From the NCBI RefSeq assembly GCF_004405105.1, contig NZ_SORW01000002.1:1-64000 (forward strand): a stretch of DNA of 64,000 nt. The letters are read 5' to 3'. Position 1 is the first letter of the stretch; each line of letters begins with the position of its first letter. The notes below the pieces were generated by a model. It searched no databases, was not told the DNA's origin, and saw only the letters and a program-made list of their open reading frames with translations. Source of the DNA: Jeotgalibacillus sp. R-1-5s-1 (GTDB lineage: Bacteria; Bacillota; Bacilli; Bacillales; Jeotgalibacillaceae). A program made the translations under genes and the position numbers. Positions 1-10,640 of the stretch are shown piece by piece.

Positions 1-992
<992 letters not shown>

Positions 993-1092
993 TTTGTAAA
1001 AGCGCTATTTAGACTACATAGTTCAGAAAAAGTATGATAGACTGTATCAATAGAAAAAATGCTTTAACGAGTTGAAGGGGGAAAGTGTTATG

Positions 1093-2265
1093 ATGAGATA
1101 CTTAACAGCAGGTGAGTCACACGGACCTCAGCTGACTACCATTATCGAGGGTCTTCCGGCTGGTCTTGCACTTGTGGCGGAAGATATTAACGAACACCTG
1201 GCCAGAAGACAAAAAGGATATGGCCGTGGGCGCAGAATGCAGATTGAGAAAGATCAGGCACAGTTGCTCAGCGGGATCAGGCACGGAAAAACACTCGGAT
1301 CTCCCGTGGCGCTGGTCGTGGAAAATAAAGACTGGACACACTGGACTAAAATCATGGGAGCGGACCCTTTAACAGAGGAAGAAGAAAGCGAAGTTAAAAG
1401 AAAGATTTCTCGTCCGCGTCCCGGACACGCTGACTTAAACGGCGGCATCAAATACGGTCATCGTGATATGCGAAATGTTCTTGAACGTTCTTCTGCACGT
1501 GAAACGACTGTTAGGGTCGCAGCCGGAGCAGTGGCGCAGAAACTATTAAATGAACTCGGCATTTCTGTTGCCTGTCATGTCAAAGAAATCGGCGGAGTTA
1601 AATTAGAACAGGAAAGAGAATTATCGGCAGCAGAAATCCGCAGTCTTTCAGAAGAAAGTGAAGTAAGATGCATTGATCCCGATACTTCAGAAAAAATGAA
1701 AGAAGCGATCGATCAGGCCAAAAAGAATGGTGATTCAATTGGTGGAATCGTTGAAGTCATTATTGAAGGTGTTCCGGCAGGAGTTGGCAGTTACGTTCAT
1801 TACGATCGTAAGCTGGATGCGAAAATTGCCGGTGCCGTTATGAGTGTTAATGCCTTTAAAGGTGTTGAATTCGGACTCGGGTTCAAAGCTGCAGAAATGT
1901 TCGGGAGTCAGGTTCATGATGAAATCGCGTGGAATGAAGAGAGCGGATATTATAGAAAATCCAACCGTCTTGGCGGTTTTGAAGGCGGTATGACCACTGG
2001 TATGCCGATTGTTGTAAAAGGGGTTATGAAACCGATCCCTACTTTATATAAACCGCTTGAAAGTGTTGATATTGATACAAAAGAAGCGTTTACTGCAAGT
2101 ATTGAGCGATCGGACAGCTGTGCAGTTCCGGCTGCAGCGGTAGTGGCTGAAGCGGTTGTAGCATGGGAAGTGGCGAAAGCACTTTGTGAGCAGTTTGAAA
2201 GTGACCGTTTTGACCGTCTGAAGGCATCTATTGATGAGTACCGGTCTTATACAAAGGAATTTTAA
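1093..2265 (+). CDS. aroC: Chorismate synthase
   Basis: 390 aa. It converts 5-enolpyruvylshikimate-3-phosphate to chorismate using reduced FMN, the last step of the shikimate pathway (aroF in B. subtilis naming). The N-terminus [12 protein letters not shown], the segment [13 protein letters not shown], and [16 protein letters not shown] are family signatures; the C-terminal [15 protein letters not shown] is also typical. Two ATGs occur in tandem at 1090 and 1093. AAGGGGG lies at 1075-1081, and the second ATG gives the conserved MRYLTAG start and the family length; the upstream in-frame TTG at 1072 overlaps the ribosome site and is unlikely. It is the first gene of the aromatic operon and ends 1 bp before the aroB start. 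Confidence 0.96.
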   Translation: MRYLTAGESHGPQLTTIIEGLPAGLALVAEDINEHLARRQKGYGRGRRMQIEKDQAQLLSGIRHGKTLGSPVALVVENKDWTHWTKIMGADPLTEEEESEVKRKISRPRPGHADLNGGIKYGHRDMRNVLERSSARETTVRVAAGAVAQKLLNELGISVACHVKEIGGVKLEQERELSAAEIRSLSEESEVRCIDPDTSEKMKEAIDQAKKNGDSIGGIVEVIIEGVPAGVGSYVHYDRKLDAKIAGAVMSVNAFKGVEFGLGFKAAEMFGSQVHDEIAWNEESGYYRKSNRLGGFEGGMTTGMPIVVKGVMKPIPTLYKPLESVDIDTKEAFTASIERSDSCAVPAAAVVAEAVVAWEVAKALCEQFESDRFDRLKASIDEYRSYTKEF

Positions 2266-2266
2266 A

Positions 2267-3337
2267 ATGGAAACCATTCACATTCAGTCGTCACAGGGGA
2301 CCTATCCGGTTATGTTGGGGGACGGGGCACTTGACTCGTTAAATGAAGTGACCCAAAGCCTGAATCCCGCTTGTACCTCGTTTTTGCTGATTGCCGATGA
2401 GACTGTATATTCACTGCACAAAAAGTATGTTGACTCCTATTTGGATCAGCTGGACGCAGTTGTGCATCTCGTTCCCTCAGGTGAACAGGCGAAATCGTTT
2501 CGTTGCTACGAAAAAGCGATCGGCGCGGCACTGGAAGCAGGACTGGACCGGCATTCCGTCATACTAGCACTCGGAGGCGGCGCAACCGGAGATCTTGCGG
2601 GGTTCGTAGCGGCTACTTATATGAGAGGCATCCGCTTCATTCAAATTCCGACGACAGTCCTTGCCCATGACAGTGCAGTAGGCGGTAAAACAGCCATCAA
2701 TCACCCGCTTGGTAAAAACATGACCGGGAGCTTTCATCAGCCATCAGCTGTGATTTATGACAGCCGTTTTCTTGATACACTTCCTCTAAATGAACTTCGT
2801 TCAGGTTTTGCTGAAGTGATCAAACATGCGCTCATAGCTGATGAGCTGTTTTTGAAGGAATTAATGAAAAGTCTTCGATCCTTTGAAAAAATGGATCCAG
2901 CGTTTCTCCTTTATTGTTTGAAGCGTGGAATCGAAATCAAAAGAGATATTGTTGAACTTGATGAGAAAGAGCTTGGTGTCAGAGCATTTCTTAATTTTGG
3001 CCATACCTACGGCCATGCTGTTGAAGCCTGGTCAGGATACGGAAATAAAACACACGGCGAGTGTGTGATGATCGGAATGGTATTTGCCTTATACGTAAGC
3101 AGAAATAAAAGGAACCTTTCTTTTGATATTGATTCGTTCAGGTTATGGATTAAACAGCTGGGGTACGCTGATGTATTCAAAAGTGCGCCGTTTAATGAAA
3201 TGCTAACCCTGATGAAGAAGGATAAAAAAACGATCGGTAAAAAAGTGCGTTTTGTTCTCCTTTCTGAAGTTGGAAACCCTGAACTTGTGCCTGTTTCCGG
3301 GGAGGAACTCGAGGAAACGTTTCGTCTTTTAGGATAA
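2267..3337 (+). CDS. aroB: 3-dehydroquinate synthase
   Basis: 356 aa (B. subtilis AroB is about 362). It cyclises DAHP to 3-dehydroquinate with NAD+ and a divalent metal, step two of the shikimate pathway. The NAD-binding stretch ALGGGATGDLAGFVAATY and the PTTVLAHDSAVGGKTAIN segment are intact. The metal ligands sit in FAEVIKHALI, NFGHTYGHA and THGECVMIGM. The start ATG lies 1 nt after the aroC stop and is preceded by AAAGGA inside the aroC end. An upstream in-frame extension to 2231 would overlap aroC and has no support, so I excluded it. Confidence 0.95.
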   Translation: METIHIQSSQGTYPVMLGDGALDSLNEVTQSLNPACTSFLLIADETVYSLHKKYVDSYLDQLDAVVHLVPSGEQAKSFRCYEKAIGAALEAGLDRHSVILALGGGATGDLAGFVAATYMRGIRFIQIPTTVLAHDSAVGGKTAINHPLGKNMTGSFHQPSAVIYDSRFLDTLPLNELRSGFAEVIKHALIADELFLKELMKSLRSFEKMDPAFLLYCLKRGIEIKRDIVELDEKELGVRAFLNFGHTYGHAVEAWSGYGNKTHGECVMIGMVFALYVSRNKRNLSFDIDSFRLWIKQLGYADVFKSAPFNEMLTLMKKDKKTIGKKVRFVLLSEVGNPELVPVSGEELEETFRLLG

Positions 3338-3394
3338 CAGACCGTTAAGTGCTCAATGTCAGTTACCTGAATTTATATAAGAAAGGAAGATTTA

Positions 3395-3769
3395 ATGATA
3401 CGCGGGATTAGAGGAGCAACAACTGTAGCAAATGATTCAGAGCAGGAAGTGATTCTCTCTACAGAATCACTTCTGTTAGAGATGATTAATCAAAATCATG
3501 TAAACCCTGACCAGACAGCCTCTGTATTTATTTCAGTAACACCCGACCTCGTTTCGGCTTTTCCTGCAAAAGCTTTAAGAAAAATTCACGGTTGGGATTA
3601 TGTTCCCGTTATGTGTATGCAGGAAATTCCGGTTGAGGGATCATTACCAAGGTGCATCAGGGTAATGCTGCATGTTAACACTGAAGTGAAGCAGTCGGAT
3701 ATCATTCATATCTATCAGAGGGATGCAGTAACACTTCGCCCTGATCTAGTAAACAATTCTAAACTTTGA
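3395..3769 (+). CDS. aroH: Chorismate mutase, AroH type
   Basis: 124 aa, the size of the small trimeric AroH enzymes (B. subtilis 127). It rearranges chorismate to prephenate, committing it to Phe/Tyr. The N-terminal IRGIRGATTV, the central ATPDL-like VTPDLVSAFPAKALR, the CMQE segment and the CIRVM segment carrying the catalytic arginine are all recognisable. It is unrelated in fold to AroQ-type mutases. It follows aroB by 57 bp and is followed 21 bp later by hisC. In B. subtilis the trp genes would stand between these two genes; they are absent here. Confidence 0.93.
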   Translation: MIRGIRGATTVANDSEQEVILSTESLLLEMINQNHVNPDQTASVFISVTPDLVSAFPAKALRKIHGWDYVPVMCMQEIPVEGSLPRCIRVMLHVNTEVKQSDIIHIYQRDAVTLRPDLVNNSKL

Positions 3770-3790
3770 AGTTGAAAGGCAGGAAATACG

Positions 3791-4876
3791 GTGGATATTA
3801 AACAGCAGGTCAGAAAACTTTCACCTTACAAACCAGGTAAAACATCAGATGAAGTGAAAAGAGAATTCGGTTTGACTGAAATTATTAAGCTCGCATCAAA
3901 TGAGAATCCTTTTGGATGTTCGGAAAAAGTGACGGAAGGAATCCGTTCTGGAGAATTTAATTTTGCTCTTTATCCTGACGGTGCAGGCTCTATTCTGAGA
4001 ACTGCGCTCGTTGACCACTATGGCCTTCAGCCTGAGCAGTTTATTCTTGGAAACGGATCGGATGAAGTCATTCAGATTATTTCAAGGGCCTTACTTGAAC
4101 CGGGTAAAAATACTGTCATGCCTGCGCCTTCCTTCCCGCAATATAAACACAATGCAGTAGTTGAAGGAGCAGAAGTAAGAGAGATTCCGCTTGTGAACGG
4201 TGCTCATGATCTTGATGCCATGGCTGAAGCGGTAGACAGTCAAACCGCAGTCGTCTGGGTATGCAGCCCGAATAATCCGACGGGGGTTCTTGCAGAAACC
4301 GGAAAACTCAAGGCGTTTTTGGACAAAATCCCTGAAAAAGTACTCGTTGTGCTGGATGAAGCTTATCATGAGTACGTTACAGATGAGGATTATTACAACG
4401 GCATTCAATTAGCGGCTGAATATCCCAACCTGATCGTGACAAGAACCTTTTCAAAAGCATATGGACTTGCCGGCTTCCGCGTCGGGTATGGAATTTCAAG
4501 TCCTTCCGTCATCCAGGCGCTTGAACCGGTGCGCGAACCATTTAATACAAGTACACTGGCGCAGTTTGCTGCTGCAAAAGCGCTGTCTGATCAGGATTTT
4601 ATTGAAAAATGTAAGCTTGAGAACACAAAAGGACTCCGTCAGTTTGAAGATTTTTGTCAAGCATTCGGATTAAGCTACTATCCGTCACAGGGAAATTTTA
4701 TTCTGATTGATTTTAAGCGTGATGCCGATGAATTATTTAACATTTTACTGCAAAACGGATTAATTGTGAGAAGCGGGAACGCTTTGGGCTTCCCTACAAG
4801 CCTTCGCATCACAGTCGGTTCAGAGGAACAGAATAGCAAAATTATTTCCGTTTTGACTGAGACCATTAATTCTTAA
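3791..4876 (+). CDS. hisC: Histidinol-phosphate/aromatic aminotransferase HisC
   Basis: 361 aa, fold type I PLP enzyme. The start is a GTG with an AGGAAA site just upstream. Signatures are ASNENPFG, YPDGAGS, LGNGSDEVI, CSPNNPTG, DEAYHEY and FSKAYGLAGFRVGYG, where the Lys forms the Schiff base. The family transaminates histidinol phosphate, and in B. subtilis HisC also serves tyrosine and phenylalanine synthesis. Its place between aroH and tyrA supports that dual role here. The histidine operon itself is not in the window. Confidence 0.93.
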   Translation: MDIKQQVRKLSPYKPGKTSDEVKREFGLTEIIKLASNENPFGCSEKVTEGIRSGEFNFALYPDGAGSILRTALVDHYGLQPEQFILGNGSDEVIQIISRALLEPGKNTVMPAPSFPQYKHNAVVEGAEVREIPLVNGAHDLDAMAEAVDSQTAVVWVCSPNNPTGVLAETGKLKAFLDKIPEKVLVVLDEAYHEYVTDEDYYNGIQLAAEYPNLIVTRTFSKAYGLAGFRVGYGISSPSVIQALEPVREPFNTSTLAQFAAAKALSDQDFIEKCKLENTKGLRQFEDFCQAFGLSYYPSQGNFILIDFKRDADELFNILLQNGLIVRSGNALGFPTSLRITVGSEEQNSKIISVLTETINS

Positions 4877-4889
4877 AGGTTGTGAAAGT

Positions 4890-5990
4890 ATGAAAGGAAA
4901 TGTATTAATCGTTGGCCTCGGACTGATAGGCGGATCTCTTGCACTTTCGATTCTTAAGGAACATCCGGATGCAAGGGTTAGCGGATACGATATCCGTGAG
5001 AAAGAAATGAAGCTAGCTAAGGCAATGAACATGATTACTGAGGAAGCGTGTAACCTGCAGAAAGAAGCTGAAAAGGCAGATCTTATCATGATTTGCACGC
5101 CGGTTGATCAGACCGTCCGGATGATGGGAATGCTTTCCGATTGGAACCTGAAAAAAGATGTGATTGTAACAGACGTAGGTAGTACGAAAGCGTTGATCAT
5201 GGAAAACAGCCACATCCTTTCTGACAAGGGAATTACATTTATCGGTGGACATCCGATGGCCGGTTCGCATAAGAGTGGTGTTTCTGCAGCTAAAACATTT
5301 CTTTTTGAAAATGCTTTTTATCTGCTTACTCCTTCAAAAGGAGCAAACGGCAGTGTAAATAAACTTAAAGAGTGGCTACATGGCACGGGCGCAAAGTTTC
5401 TTGTTGTTGAGCCTAAAGAGCACGATTATATAACCGGAATCGTCAGCCACTTTCCGCACATTATTGCCTCTTCGCTTGTCCATCAGGTGAAAAAGCATTA
5501 TGAAAAACAGCCGCTCATTTCCAGAATGGCAGCGGGTGGATTCAGAGATATATCAAGAATTGCCTCATCTAACCCGACGATGTGGACTGATATTACCATT
5601 CATAATATTGACATACTCCGTATGCTGCTGAATGGCTGGAAAGAAGAAATGGATGACGTTCTGGATCTGCTTGAAAAAGCCGAACCTGCCTCAATCTTTT
5701 CCTACTTTGAAGAGGCGAAGGAATTTCGTGATAATATGCCAATTCTTCAAAAAGGCGCAATCCCTTCGTTTTATGACCTCTTCATTGACGTGCCGGATTA
5801 CCCCGGTGTCATTTCTGAAATAACCGGACTGCTGGCTTCGGAACATATAAGTATCGTTAATCTAAGGATCATGGAGACACGCGAAGACATATACGGCGTC
5901 ATGTCGATCAGCTTTCAAACCGAGGAAGACCGAAAGCGTGGAGCCGAATGTATTACTGCACACACAAAATATGATGTGTTTACCGTATAA
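4890..5990 (+). CDS. tyrA: Prephenate dehydrogenase with ACT domain
   Basis: 366 aa. It oxidatively decarboxylates prephenate to 4-hydroxyphenylpyruvate, which HisC can transaminate to tyrosine. The N-terminal Rossmann fold shows GLGLIGGSLALS; VTDVGSTKA and GGHPMAGSHKSG are typical of the family. The C-terminal segment from about residue 295 (DVPDYPGVISEITGLL) is an ACT domain, likely binding tyrosine for feedback control. The gene starts 13 bp after hisC and ends 12 bp before aroA, so translational coupling within the operon is likely. Confidence 0.95.
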   Translation: MKGNVLIVGLGLIGGSLALSILKEHPDARVSGYDIREKEMKLAKAMNMITEEACNLQKEAEKADLIMICTPVDQTVRMMGMLSDWNLKKDVIVTDVGSTKALIMENSHILSDKGITFIGGHPMAGSHKSGVSAAKTFLFENAFYLLTPSKGANGSVNKLKEWLHGTGAKFLVVEPKEHDYITGIVSHFPHIIASSLVHQVKKHYEKQPLISRMAAGGFRDISRIASSNPTMWTDITIHNIDILRMLLNGWKEEMDDVLDLLEKAEPASIFSYFEEAKEFRDNMPILQKGAIPSFYDLFIDVPDYPGVISEITGLLASEHISIVNLRIMETREDIYGVMSISFQTEEDRKRGAECITAHTKYDVFTV

Positions 5991-6002
5991 AGGAGTGCCA
6001 CT

Positions 6003-7286
6003 ATGAAATCATTGCATTTTAAAGACTCAGTGTTAAACGGAGAAATTCAGGTTCCGGGTGACAAGTCCATTTCACACCGTTCAATCATGTTCGGTGCCAT
6101 CGCTGAAGGAACGACAACTGTAACAGGATTTCTTAAAGGGGATGACTGCCTGAGCACGATTGACTGCTTCCGCAAGATGGGGGTGCGGATTGAGGAAAAT
6201 GATGACAAGATAATTATTCATGGAACAGGTTTCGATGGACTGAAAGAACCTTCAGAGGTACTTGATACAGGAAATTCGGGAACGACCACTAGGCTGCTGC
6301 TTGGAATTCTTGCAGGCCGCCCGTTTCATTCTGTCATCCAGGGGGATGAATCCATTGCCAAAAGGCCGATGAAAAGGGTTACCGATCCATTGCGTAAAAT
6401 GGGCGCGTCCATTGATGGGAGAGAGGACGGCGAGTACACACCACTATCCGTCAGAGGTGGAGACTTACAGCCGTTTGATTTTACTTTGCCTGTTGCGAGC
6501 GCGCAGCTGAAGTCTGCCCTGATATTTGCAGGCTTGCAGTCAGAACATGAAACAAAAATCACGGAACCTGAGAAAACAAGAGATCATACTGAACGGATGA
6601 TCCGACTGTTTGGCGGCGACATTAAAAGAGAGGATGATACAATCATTATCTCCGGTGGACAATCCTTCAAGGGAAGAGATATTCACGTACCTGGTGACAT
6701 ATCCTCAGCTGCTTTCTTCCTCGTAGCAGGAGCTATAACACCAGGCAGCTCAATAGAATTGAAAAATGTAGGATTAAATGAAACGCGCACCGGAATTATT
6801 GATGTGTTAAACCAGATGGGAGCTGACATCCAACTGAGCGAAGTAACAGAGGATGCAGAGCCGGCCGGAACTGTAACGATCAAATATTCATCTCTTAAGG
6901 GCTCGGAAATCAGTGGAGCACTCATTCCAAGACTTATTGATGAGATCCCAATTATCGCTTTAATGGCAACGCAGGCCTCAGGTACTACCATTATCAAAGA
7001 TGCTGAAGAGCTGAAAGTCAAAGAATCAAATAGAATTGACGCAGTCGTTGAAGAACTGTCGAAGCTTGGAGCAGATATCAAAGCGACCAATGACGGAATG
7101 ATTATTAACGGTCCTGTAAAACTCCAGGGTGGAGAGGCTGATTCGCGTGGAGACCACCGGATCGGAATGATGCTGGCTGTTGCATCTTTATTGACAGAAA
7201 ACCCTGTTTCAATTAAAGATATAGACTGTATCAGCGTGTCCTATCCGTCATTTTTTGATGATCTGCAATCCGTCATTAAAAAATAA
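6003..7286 (+). CDS. aroA: 3-phosphoshikimate 1-carboxyvinyltransferase (EPSP synthase)
   Basis: 427 aa. It transfers the enolpyruvyl group of PEP to shikimate-3-phosphate (aroE in B. subtilis naming). The [15 protein letters not shown] and [15 protein letters not shown] motifs are intact. The PEP/S3P residues KRPMKRV and the C-terminal [14 protein letters not shown] also match. Its glyphosate-site segment reads GNSGTTTRL, a class II-like arrangement for a Gram-positive enzyme. It is the last gene of the aromatic operon and is followed by a strong intrinsic terminator at 7352. Confidence 0.96.
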   Translation: MKSLHFKDSVLNGEIQVPGDKSISHRSIMFGAIAEGTTTVTGFLKGDDCLSTIDCFRKMGVRIEENDDKIIIHGTGFDGLKEPSEVLDTGNSGTTTRLLLGILAGRPFHSVIQGDESIAKRPMKRVTDPLRKMGASIDGREDGEYTPLSVRGGDLQPFDFTLPVASAQLKSALIFAGLQSEHETKITEPEKTRDHTERMIRLFGGDIKREDDTIIISGGQSFKGRDIHVPGDISSAAFFLVAGAITPGSSIELKNVGLNETRTGIIDVLNQMGADIQLSEVTEDAEPAGTVTIKYSSLKGSEISGALIPRLIDEIPIIALMATQASGTTIIKDAEELKVKESNRIDAVVEELSKLGADIKATNDGMIINGPVKLQGGEADSRGDHRIGMMLAVASLLTENPVSIKDIDCISVSYPSFFDDLQSVIKK

Positions 7287-7351
7287 TTATCAATACTGCT
7301 TTGTGACATCTTTAATATGAACTGTTGAGTTTGAACATTCAACAGCATGGT

Positions 7352-7379
7352 AAAAGAGCGGTCCATACCGCTCTTTTTT
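7352..7379 (+). terminator. Intrinsic terminator after aroA
   Basis: Stem AAAAGAGCGGT (7352-7362) pairs with ACCGCTCTTTT across a CCAT loop, with a T-run on the 3' side. It closes the aroC-aroA operon. A weaker inverted repeat, TGTTGA/TCAACA (7323-7344), lies just upstream. Confidence 0.85.
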
Positions 7380-7453
7380 ACTTGTAAATGATTTGAAAAC
7401 GAATAAAGGTTTTTTGATCATAAATGGAGAATATAAAAGAACAGGGTTTTTAG

Positions 7454-7482
7454 TTGAATAACTGATAAAGTTCTCTTATTCT
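7454..7482 (+). promoter_or_regulatory. Sigma-A-like promoter for ypiA
   Basis: TTGAAT (7454-7459), a 17-nt spacer and TATTCT (7477-7482), about 20 nt before the AGAGGG site of ypiA. It follows the aroA terminator, as expected for a new unit. Confidence 0.5.
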
Positions 7483-7510
7483 TTTTACAGAATGAATAGA
7501 AAGAGGGATA

Positions 7511-8767
7511 ATGTTGAGTGCACTAGACCGGTTAATCCGAAATCTTGAACAGGGTCACCTAGAAACAGCGATGGAGGATTTCAGTCAGCTGAAAAACACA
7601 GGGACGGATGACGAAAAATTCGATGCAGCAGAGGAGCTTTTTGCTCTTGGATTTCTCGATGAATCCAGGCAGTTGTATGAACAGTTAATGGATGCTTATC
7701 CTGATGAAAAAGAGCTGGTTATCCTGCTCGCTGAAGTATATACAGAAATGGATCAGACAGAAGAATCACTTGTATTACTGGAAAGAATCACAGCTGACAA
7801 TGAATTTTTCCCCCGTGCGATGCTGCTGTCAGCGGATATTTATCAGATGCAGGGGCTGTATGAAGTCAGTGAACAAAAGCTATTACAAGCGAAGAAACAG
7901 TTACCGGACGAACCTGTTATCCAGTTTGCGCTTGGAGAATTGTATAATGAACAGGGACGCTTTTTAGAAGCGATCAGACACTATAAACAAATTAACCTTC
8001 CTGAGATGGCAGGTGTCAACATTAACCGCAGACTCGGTGAATGTTACAGTGCAGGCGGTTCATTTGAAGACGCGCTGCCTTATTATGAATCAGCGCTTGA
8101 AGATGAACGGGATGTACAGACGTTGTTTGAATATGCCTTTACTGCCTACCAGGCGTCTCATTATCAGACAGCAAGTTCTGTGTTTGAAGAACTACTTGAA
8201 ATGGATCCGGAATATCACGCAGCCTATCTGCTTCTAGCCCGCGCATATGAGCATGATGAAGAGCTCGAAAAAGCACTTGATGCGGCTGAAGCAGGTGTCA
8301 AATCCGACCCTTTTCACAAGGAACTATTTTTAACGGCAGGGAAACTTTCATTAAAACTTGGACTTGAACAGAAAGCTGAGGAATTCATGCGTCAGGCGAT
8401 TGCACTTGATCCTGACTACCTTGAGGCGGCACTCGTTTTAAACCGGATTCTCATTCATCAGGAGAGAGCTGATGAAGTACTTGAAGTAATAGAAATAGTC
8501 CGAAACTCAGGTGAAGATGATCCGCAATTTAACTGGGATGCTGCTAAAGCATATGAATGGCAGGAACAATATGATCAAGCACTTGAGGAATATAAAAAGG
8601 CGTACGTGGTATATAATGATCATACCGACTTCCTTGCTGATTACGGCTCTTTCCTCCTTGAAGAAGGAAGAAGAGAGGAAGCGCGCGTTATTTTCGAAAA
8701 ACTGATTAAACATGATCCGTCTAACGAAGAATGGCAAATGACGTTGGACAGTCTGAGTCAATTTTAA
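7511..8767 (+). CDS. ypiA: TPR repeat protein YpiA
   Basis: 418 aa (B. subtilis YpiA 423). It is built almost entirely of tetratricopeptide repeats. Examples are [49 protein letters not shown] and a C-terminal [17 protein letters not shown]. It has no signal peptide or membrane segment, so it is cytoplasmic. TPR arrays bind other proteins; no partner can be inferred from sequence. ATG with AGAGGG upstream. It forms a unit with ypiB, 19 bp downstream. Confidence 0.85.
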   Translation: MLSALDRLIRNLEQGHLETAMEDFSQLKNTGTDDEKFDAAEELFALGFLDESRQLYEQLMDAYPDEKELVILLAEVYTEMDQTEESLVLLERITADNEFFPRAMLLSADIYQMQGLYEVSEQKLLQAKKQLPDEPVIQFALGELYNEQGRFLEAIRHYKQINLPEMAGVNINRRLGECYSAGGSFEDALPYYESALEDERDVQTLFEYAFTAYQASHYQTASSVFEELLEMDPEYHAAYLLLARAYEHDEELEKALDAAEAGVKSDPFHKELFLTAGKLSLKLGLEQKAEEFMRQAIALDPDYLEAALVLNRILIHQERADEVLEVIEIVRNSGEDDPQFNWDAAKAYEWQEQYDQALEEYKKAYVVYNDHTDFLADYGSFLLEEGRREEARVIFEKLIKHDPSNEEWQMTLDSLSQF

Positions 8768-8786
8768 GTGCAGAGGAGGGAATATC

Positions 8787-9326
8787 ATGGCTGCATCTGT
8801 TTCAATAAATGAGAAAAAGGATTTTATCCGCTGGTTTCTTGCCCATTATCAGCTTAAGAAGCGTGAATCCGTTTGGATCCTGAACTATCTGATGAGCCAC
8901 GATCAGCTGATGGAACATCTGCATTTTGTTGAAGAAGCCCAATATTGCCCGAGAGGTATCGTCATGTCGACGAATTGTACCGATGATGTCCCCTTCCGTT
9001 TTTACAAAGGGAATGTGATGACAACAGACGCGGAAAAATCGTTTCATGATATTCGTCTTCACCGTGATGATGATATTTATATTCAATTGAATTTTCAAGC
9101 GTCACTTTCCACTCACCAGTATGCAGCTGTTCTTGAAGAGAATCCTTTCATGCCAAAATACGTGAAAATAACGGATAAAGACAGAATTCTGGCAGAACAG
9201 TTTCTAAAGGAAAGTCTGTCCTCCTTTAAAAAAGAGCATCTGATGAAGGAAATCGATCGTGCACTTGATAATCAGGATTACGAACGATTTCAGGAGCTTA
9301 CTTCTGAATTGAAAAAAAGTTTTTAA
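8787..9326 (+). CDS. ypiB: UPF0302 / IDEAL-domain protein YpiB
   Basis: 179 aa. The N-terminal about 125 residues match the YpiB/UPF0302 family, with a segment ECPRG-like ([12 protein letters not shown]) and a strand-rich middle. The C-terminus (about 150-179) carries an IDEAL-domain pattern, [21 protein letters not shown]. The biochemical function is unknown. The conserved neighbourhood ypiA-ypiB-ypiF-qcrABC suggests a link to assembly or regulation of the respiratory complex; that is inference from context. GAGGAGGG precedes the ATG. Confidence 0.8.
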   Translation: MAASVSINEKKDFIRWFLAHYQLKKRESVWILNYLMSHDQLMEHLHFVEEAQYCPRGIVMSTNCTDDVPFRFYKGNVMTTDAEKSFHDIRLHRDDDIYIQLNFQASLSTHQYAAVLEENPFMPKYVKITDKDRILAEQFLKESLSSFKKEHLMKEIDRALDNQDYERFQELTSELKKSF

Positions 9327-9350
9327 CACGAAACACTGATTATTTAACAG

Positions 9351-9397
9351 TTCTGAAGCTGTCACACCAGGCTGACAGTTTTGGAATTGTTTTTTTG
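9351..9397 (+). terminator. Intrinsic terminator after ypiB
   Basis: A 14-bp stem with several G-T pairs (9351-9364 with 9373-9386) and an 8-nt loop, followed by a T-rich tract to 9397. It separates ypiAB from ypiF. Confidence 0.6.
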
Positions 9398-9502
9398 TGT
9401 GGATTTTCAGAAAAGCTTATGGATTTTGACCAAATCCTGCATAACTGAGACACAAATGATAAACTATGTATGAGATAAAGCGTATGAAAGAGAGGCAACG
9501 AT

Positions 9503-9964
9503 ATGATTTGGAGTGGAAAGGAAATTACCCTGTATTTTCAGGAGAAAAAATATATTGATACGGTAACAGTGCCGCTTTTGCCGGTCAGTTTTGGTGAATC
9601 GTCAAGACAGGAAGCCGAACAGGGGGAGTTTATACCATTACTCACTTCTTTACTCGAGCGGCAATTTAAAGGGCGGATGCTTTTACTTCCTCCATTCACT
9701 TATTTTTCAACAGAATCAGATGAGCAGAAAAAACAGCGGCTTAATGATTGGGTTCTGCAATTTAAAAAAGAAGAGTTCAAAAATATTATTTTTGTCACTG
9801 CTGATCCATTCTGGCGGGGGCATGAGCAGGAATTTGACGCGGAGATTATCTGGATGCCGTCTATTCCGATGGAGCATATGGATGCGAAATATAAGCAGAA
9901 AATTGTCGATGATCAGGTCAGTCAGCTGGTCAAACTAATCGTCCAGAAATGGCAGGCGAACTAA
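9503..9964 (+). CDS. ypiF: DUF2487 protein YpiF
   Basis: 153 aa, matching the length and position of B. subtilis YpiF, always just before qcrA. There is no signal peptide. The sequence begins MIWSGKEITLYFQEKKYIDT and contains a VTADPFWRGHEQEFDAEIIWMPSIP stretch rich in aromatics. The function is not known. The linkage to qcrABC across Bacillales suggests a helper role for that complex, but a separate promoter lies between the two. AGAGAGG precedes the ATG. Confidence 0.75.
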   Translation: MIWSGKEITLYFQEKKYIDTVTVPLLPVSFGESSRQEAEQGEFIPLLTSLLERQFKGRMLLLPPFTYFSTESDEQKKQRLNDWVLQFKKEEFKNIIFVTADPFWRGHEQEFDAEIIWMPSIPMEHMDAKYKQKIVDDQVSQLVKLIVQKWQAN

Positions 9965-10012
9965 CGTTCAAAAAAACTTCACATTGTTGAAATGAAAAGG
10001 CTTAACCGATTA

Positions 10013-10041
10013 TTGACCTTGTTAATATATTGATATATCAT
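10013..10041 (+). promoter_or_regulatory. Sigma-A-like promoter for qcrABC
   Basis: TTGACC (10013-10018), 17-nt spacer, TATCAT (10036-10041), leaving a leader of roughly 65 nt before qcrA. Each hexamer matches consensus at 5 of 6 positions. Confidence 0.55.
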
Positions 10042-10113
10042 GGATATGTCCTAGTTATATATTTGTGCGAAAAATGTCCGATGGACTGACCTGAAGATAG
10101 AGGGGGGAAACAA

Positions 10114-10623
10114 ATGAGTAACCAGCGTGTTTCACGCCGTCAATTTTTGAATTATACACTGACGGGTGTAGGCGGTTTCATGGCAGCAGGAATGCTGATG
10201 CCAATGGTTCGTTTTGCGATTGATCCTGTATTGACAGCTGAGGCTGGCGGAGACTTTGTCTCAACAGGAACAACATTAGAAGAACTGTCTGATGTACCAA
10301 CTCGTATTGACTTTTCATACGAACAGAAAGATGCATGGTATACATCTGAGGTAACGCAGACAGCATGGGTGTATCTTGATGAACAGCAGAATGTTGTTGC
10401 ACTAAATCCGACTTGTAAACATTTAGGATGTACAGTGAACTGGGAAGGAACAGAAAGTGAACCAAACCGTTTCTTCTGCCCATGTCACAATGGACTTTAT
10501 GAGAAATCAGGTAAAAACGTTCCAGGTACGCCACCAACTGCTCCTCTCGATATGCTTGAAGCAAGAGTAGGCGATGACGGGATTCTGCAGCTTGGACAAA
10601 CTGTACCAAACACAATTGCATAG
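10114..10623 (+). CDS. qcrA: Menaquinol:cytochrome c reductase, Rieske iron-sulfur subunit
   Basis: 169 aa. It carries the [2Fe-2S] cluster that takes electrons from menaquinol in the bc complex at the plasma membrane. The ligands sit in CKHLGC and CPCHNG; both cysteine pairs and both histidines are present. The N-terminus (SRRQFLNYTLTGVGGFMAAGMLMPM) combines a twin-arginine-like SRRQFL with a single hydrophobic anchor. AGAGGGGGG precedes the ATG. First gene of the qcrABC operon. Confidence 0.95.
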   Translation: MSNQRVSRRQFLNYTLTGVGGFMAAGMLMPMVRFAIDPVLTAEAGGDFVSTGTTLEELSDVPTRIDFSYEQKDAWYTSEVTQTAWVYLDEQQNVVALNPTCKHLGCTVNWEGTESEPNRFFCPCHNGLYEKSGKNVPGTPPTAPLDMLEARVGDDGILQLGQTVPNTIA

Positions 10624-10640
10624 TAAAGGAGGCGTAATGG

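Noticed and set aside
1072-1092. TTG 1072 as the aroC start
   Set aside because: The TTG overlaps the AAGGGGG ribosome site; the family N-terminus begins at the second ATG.
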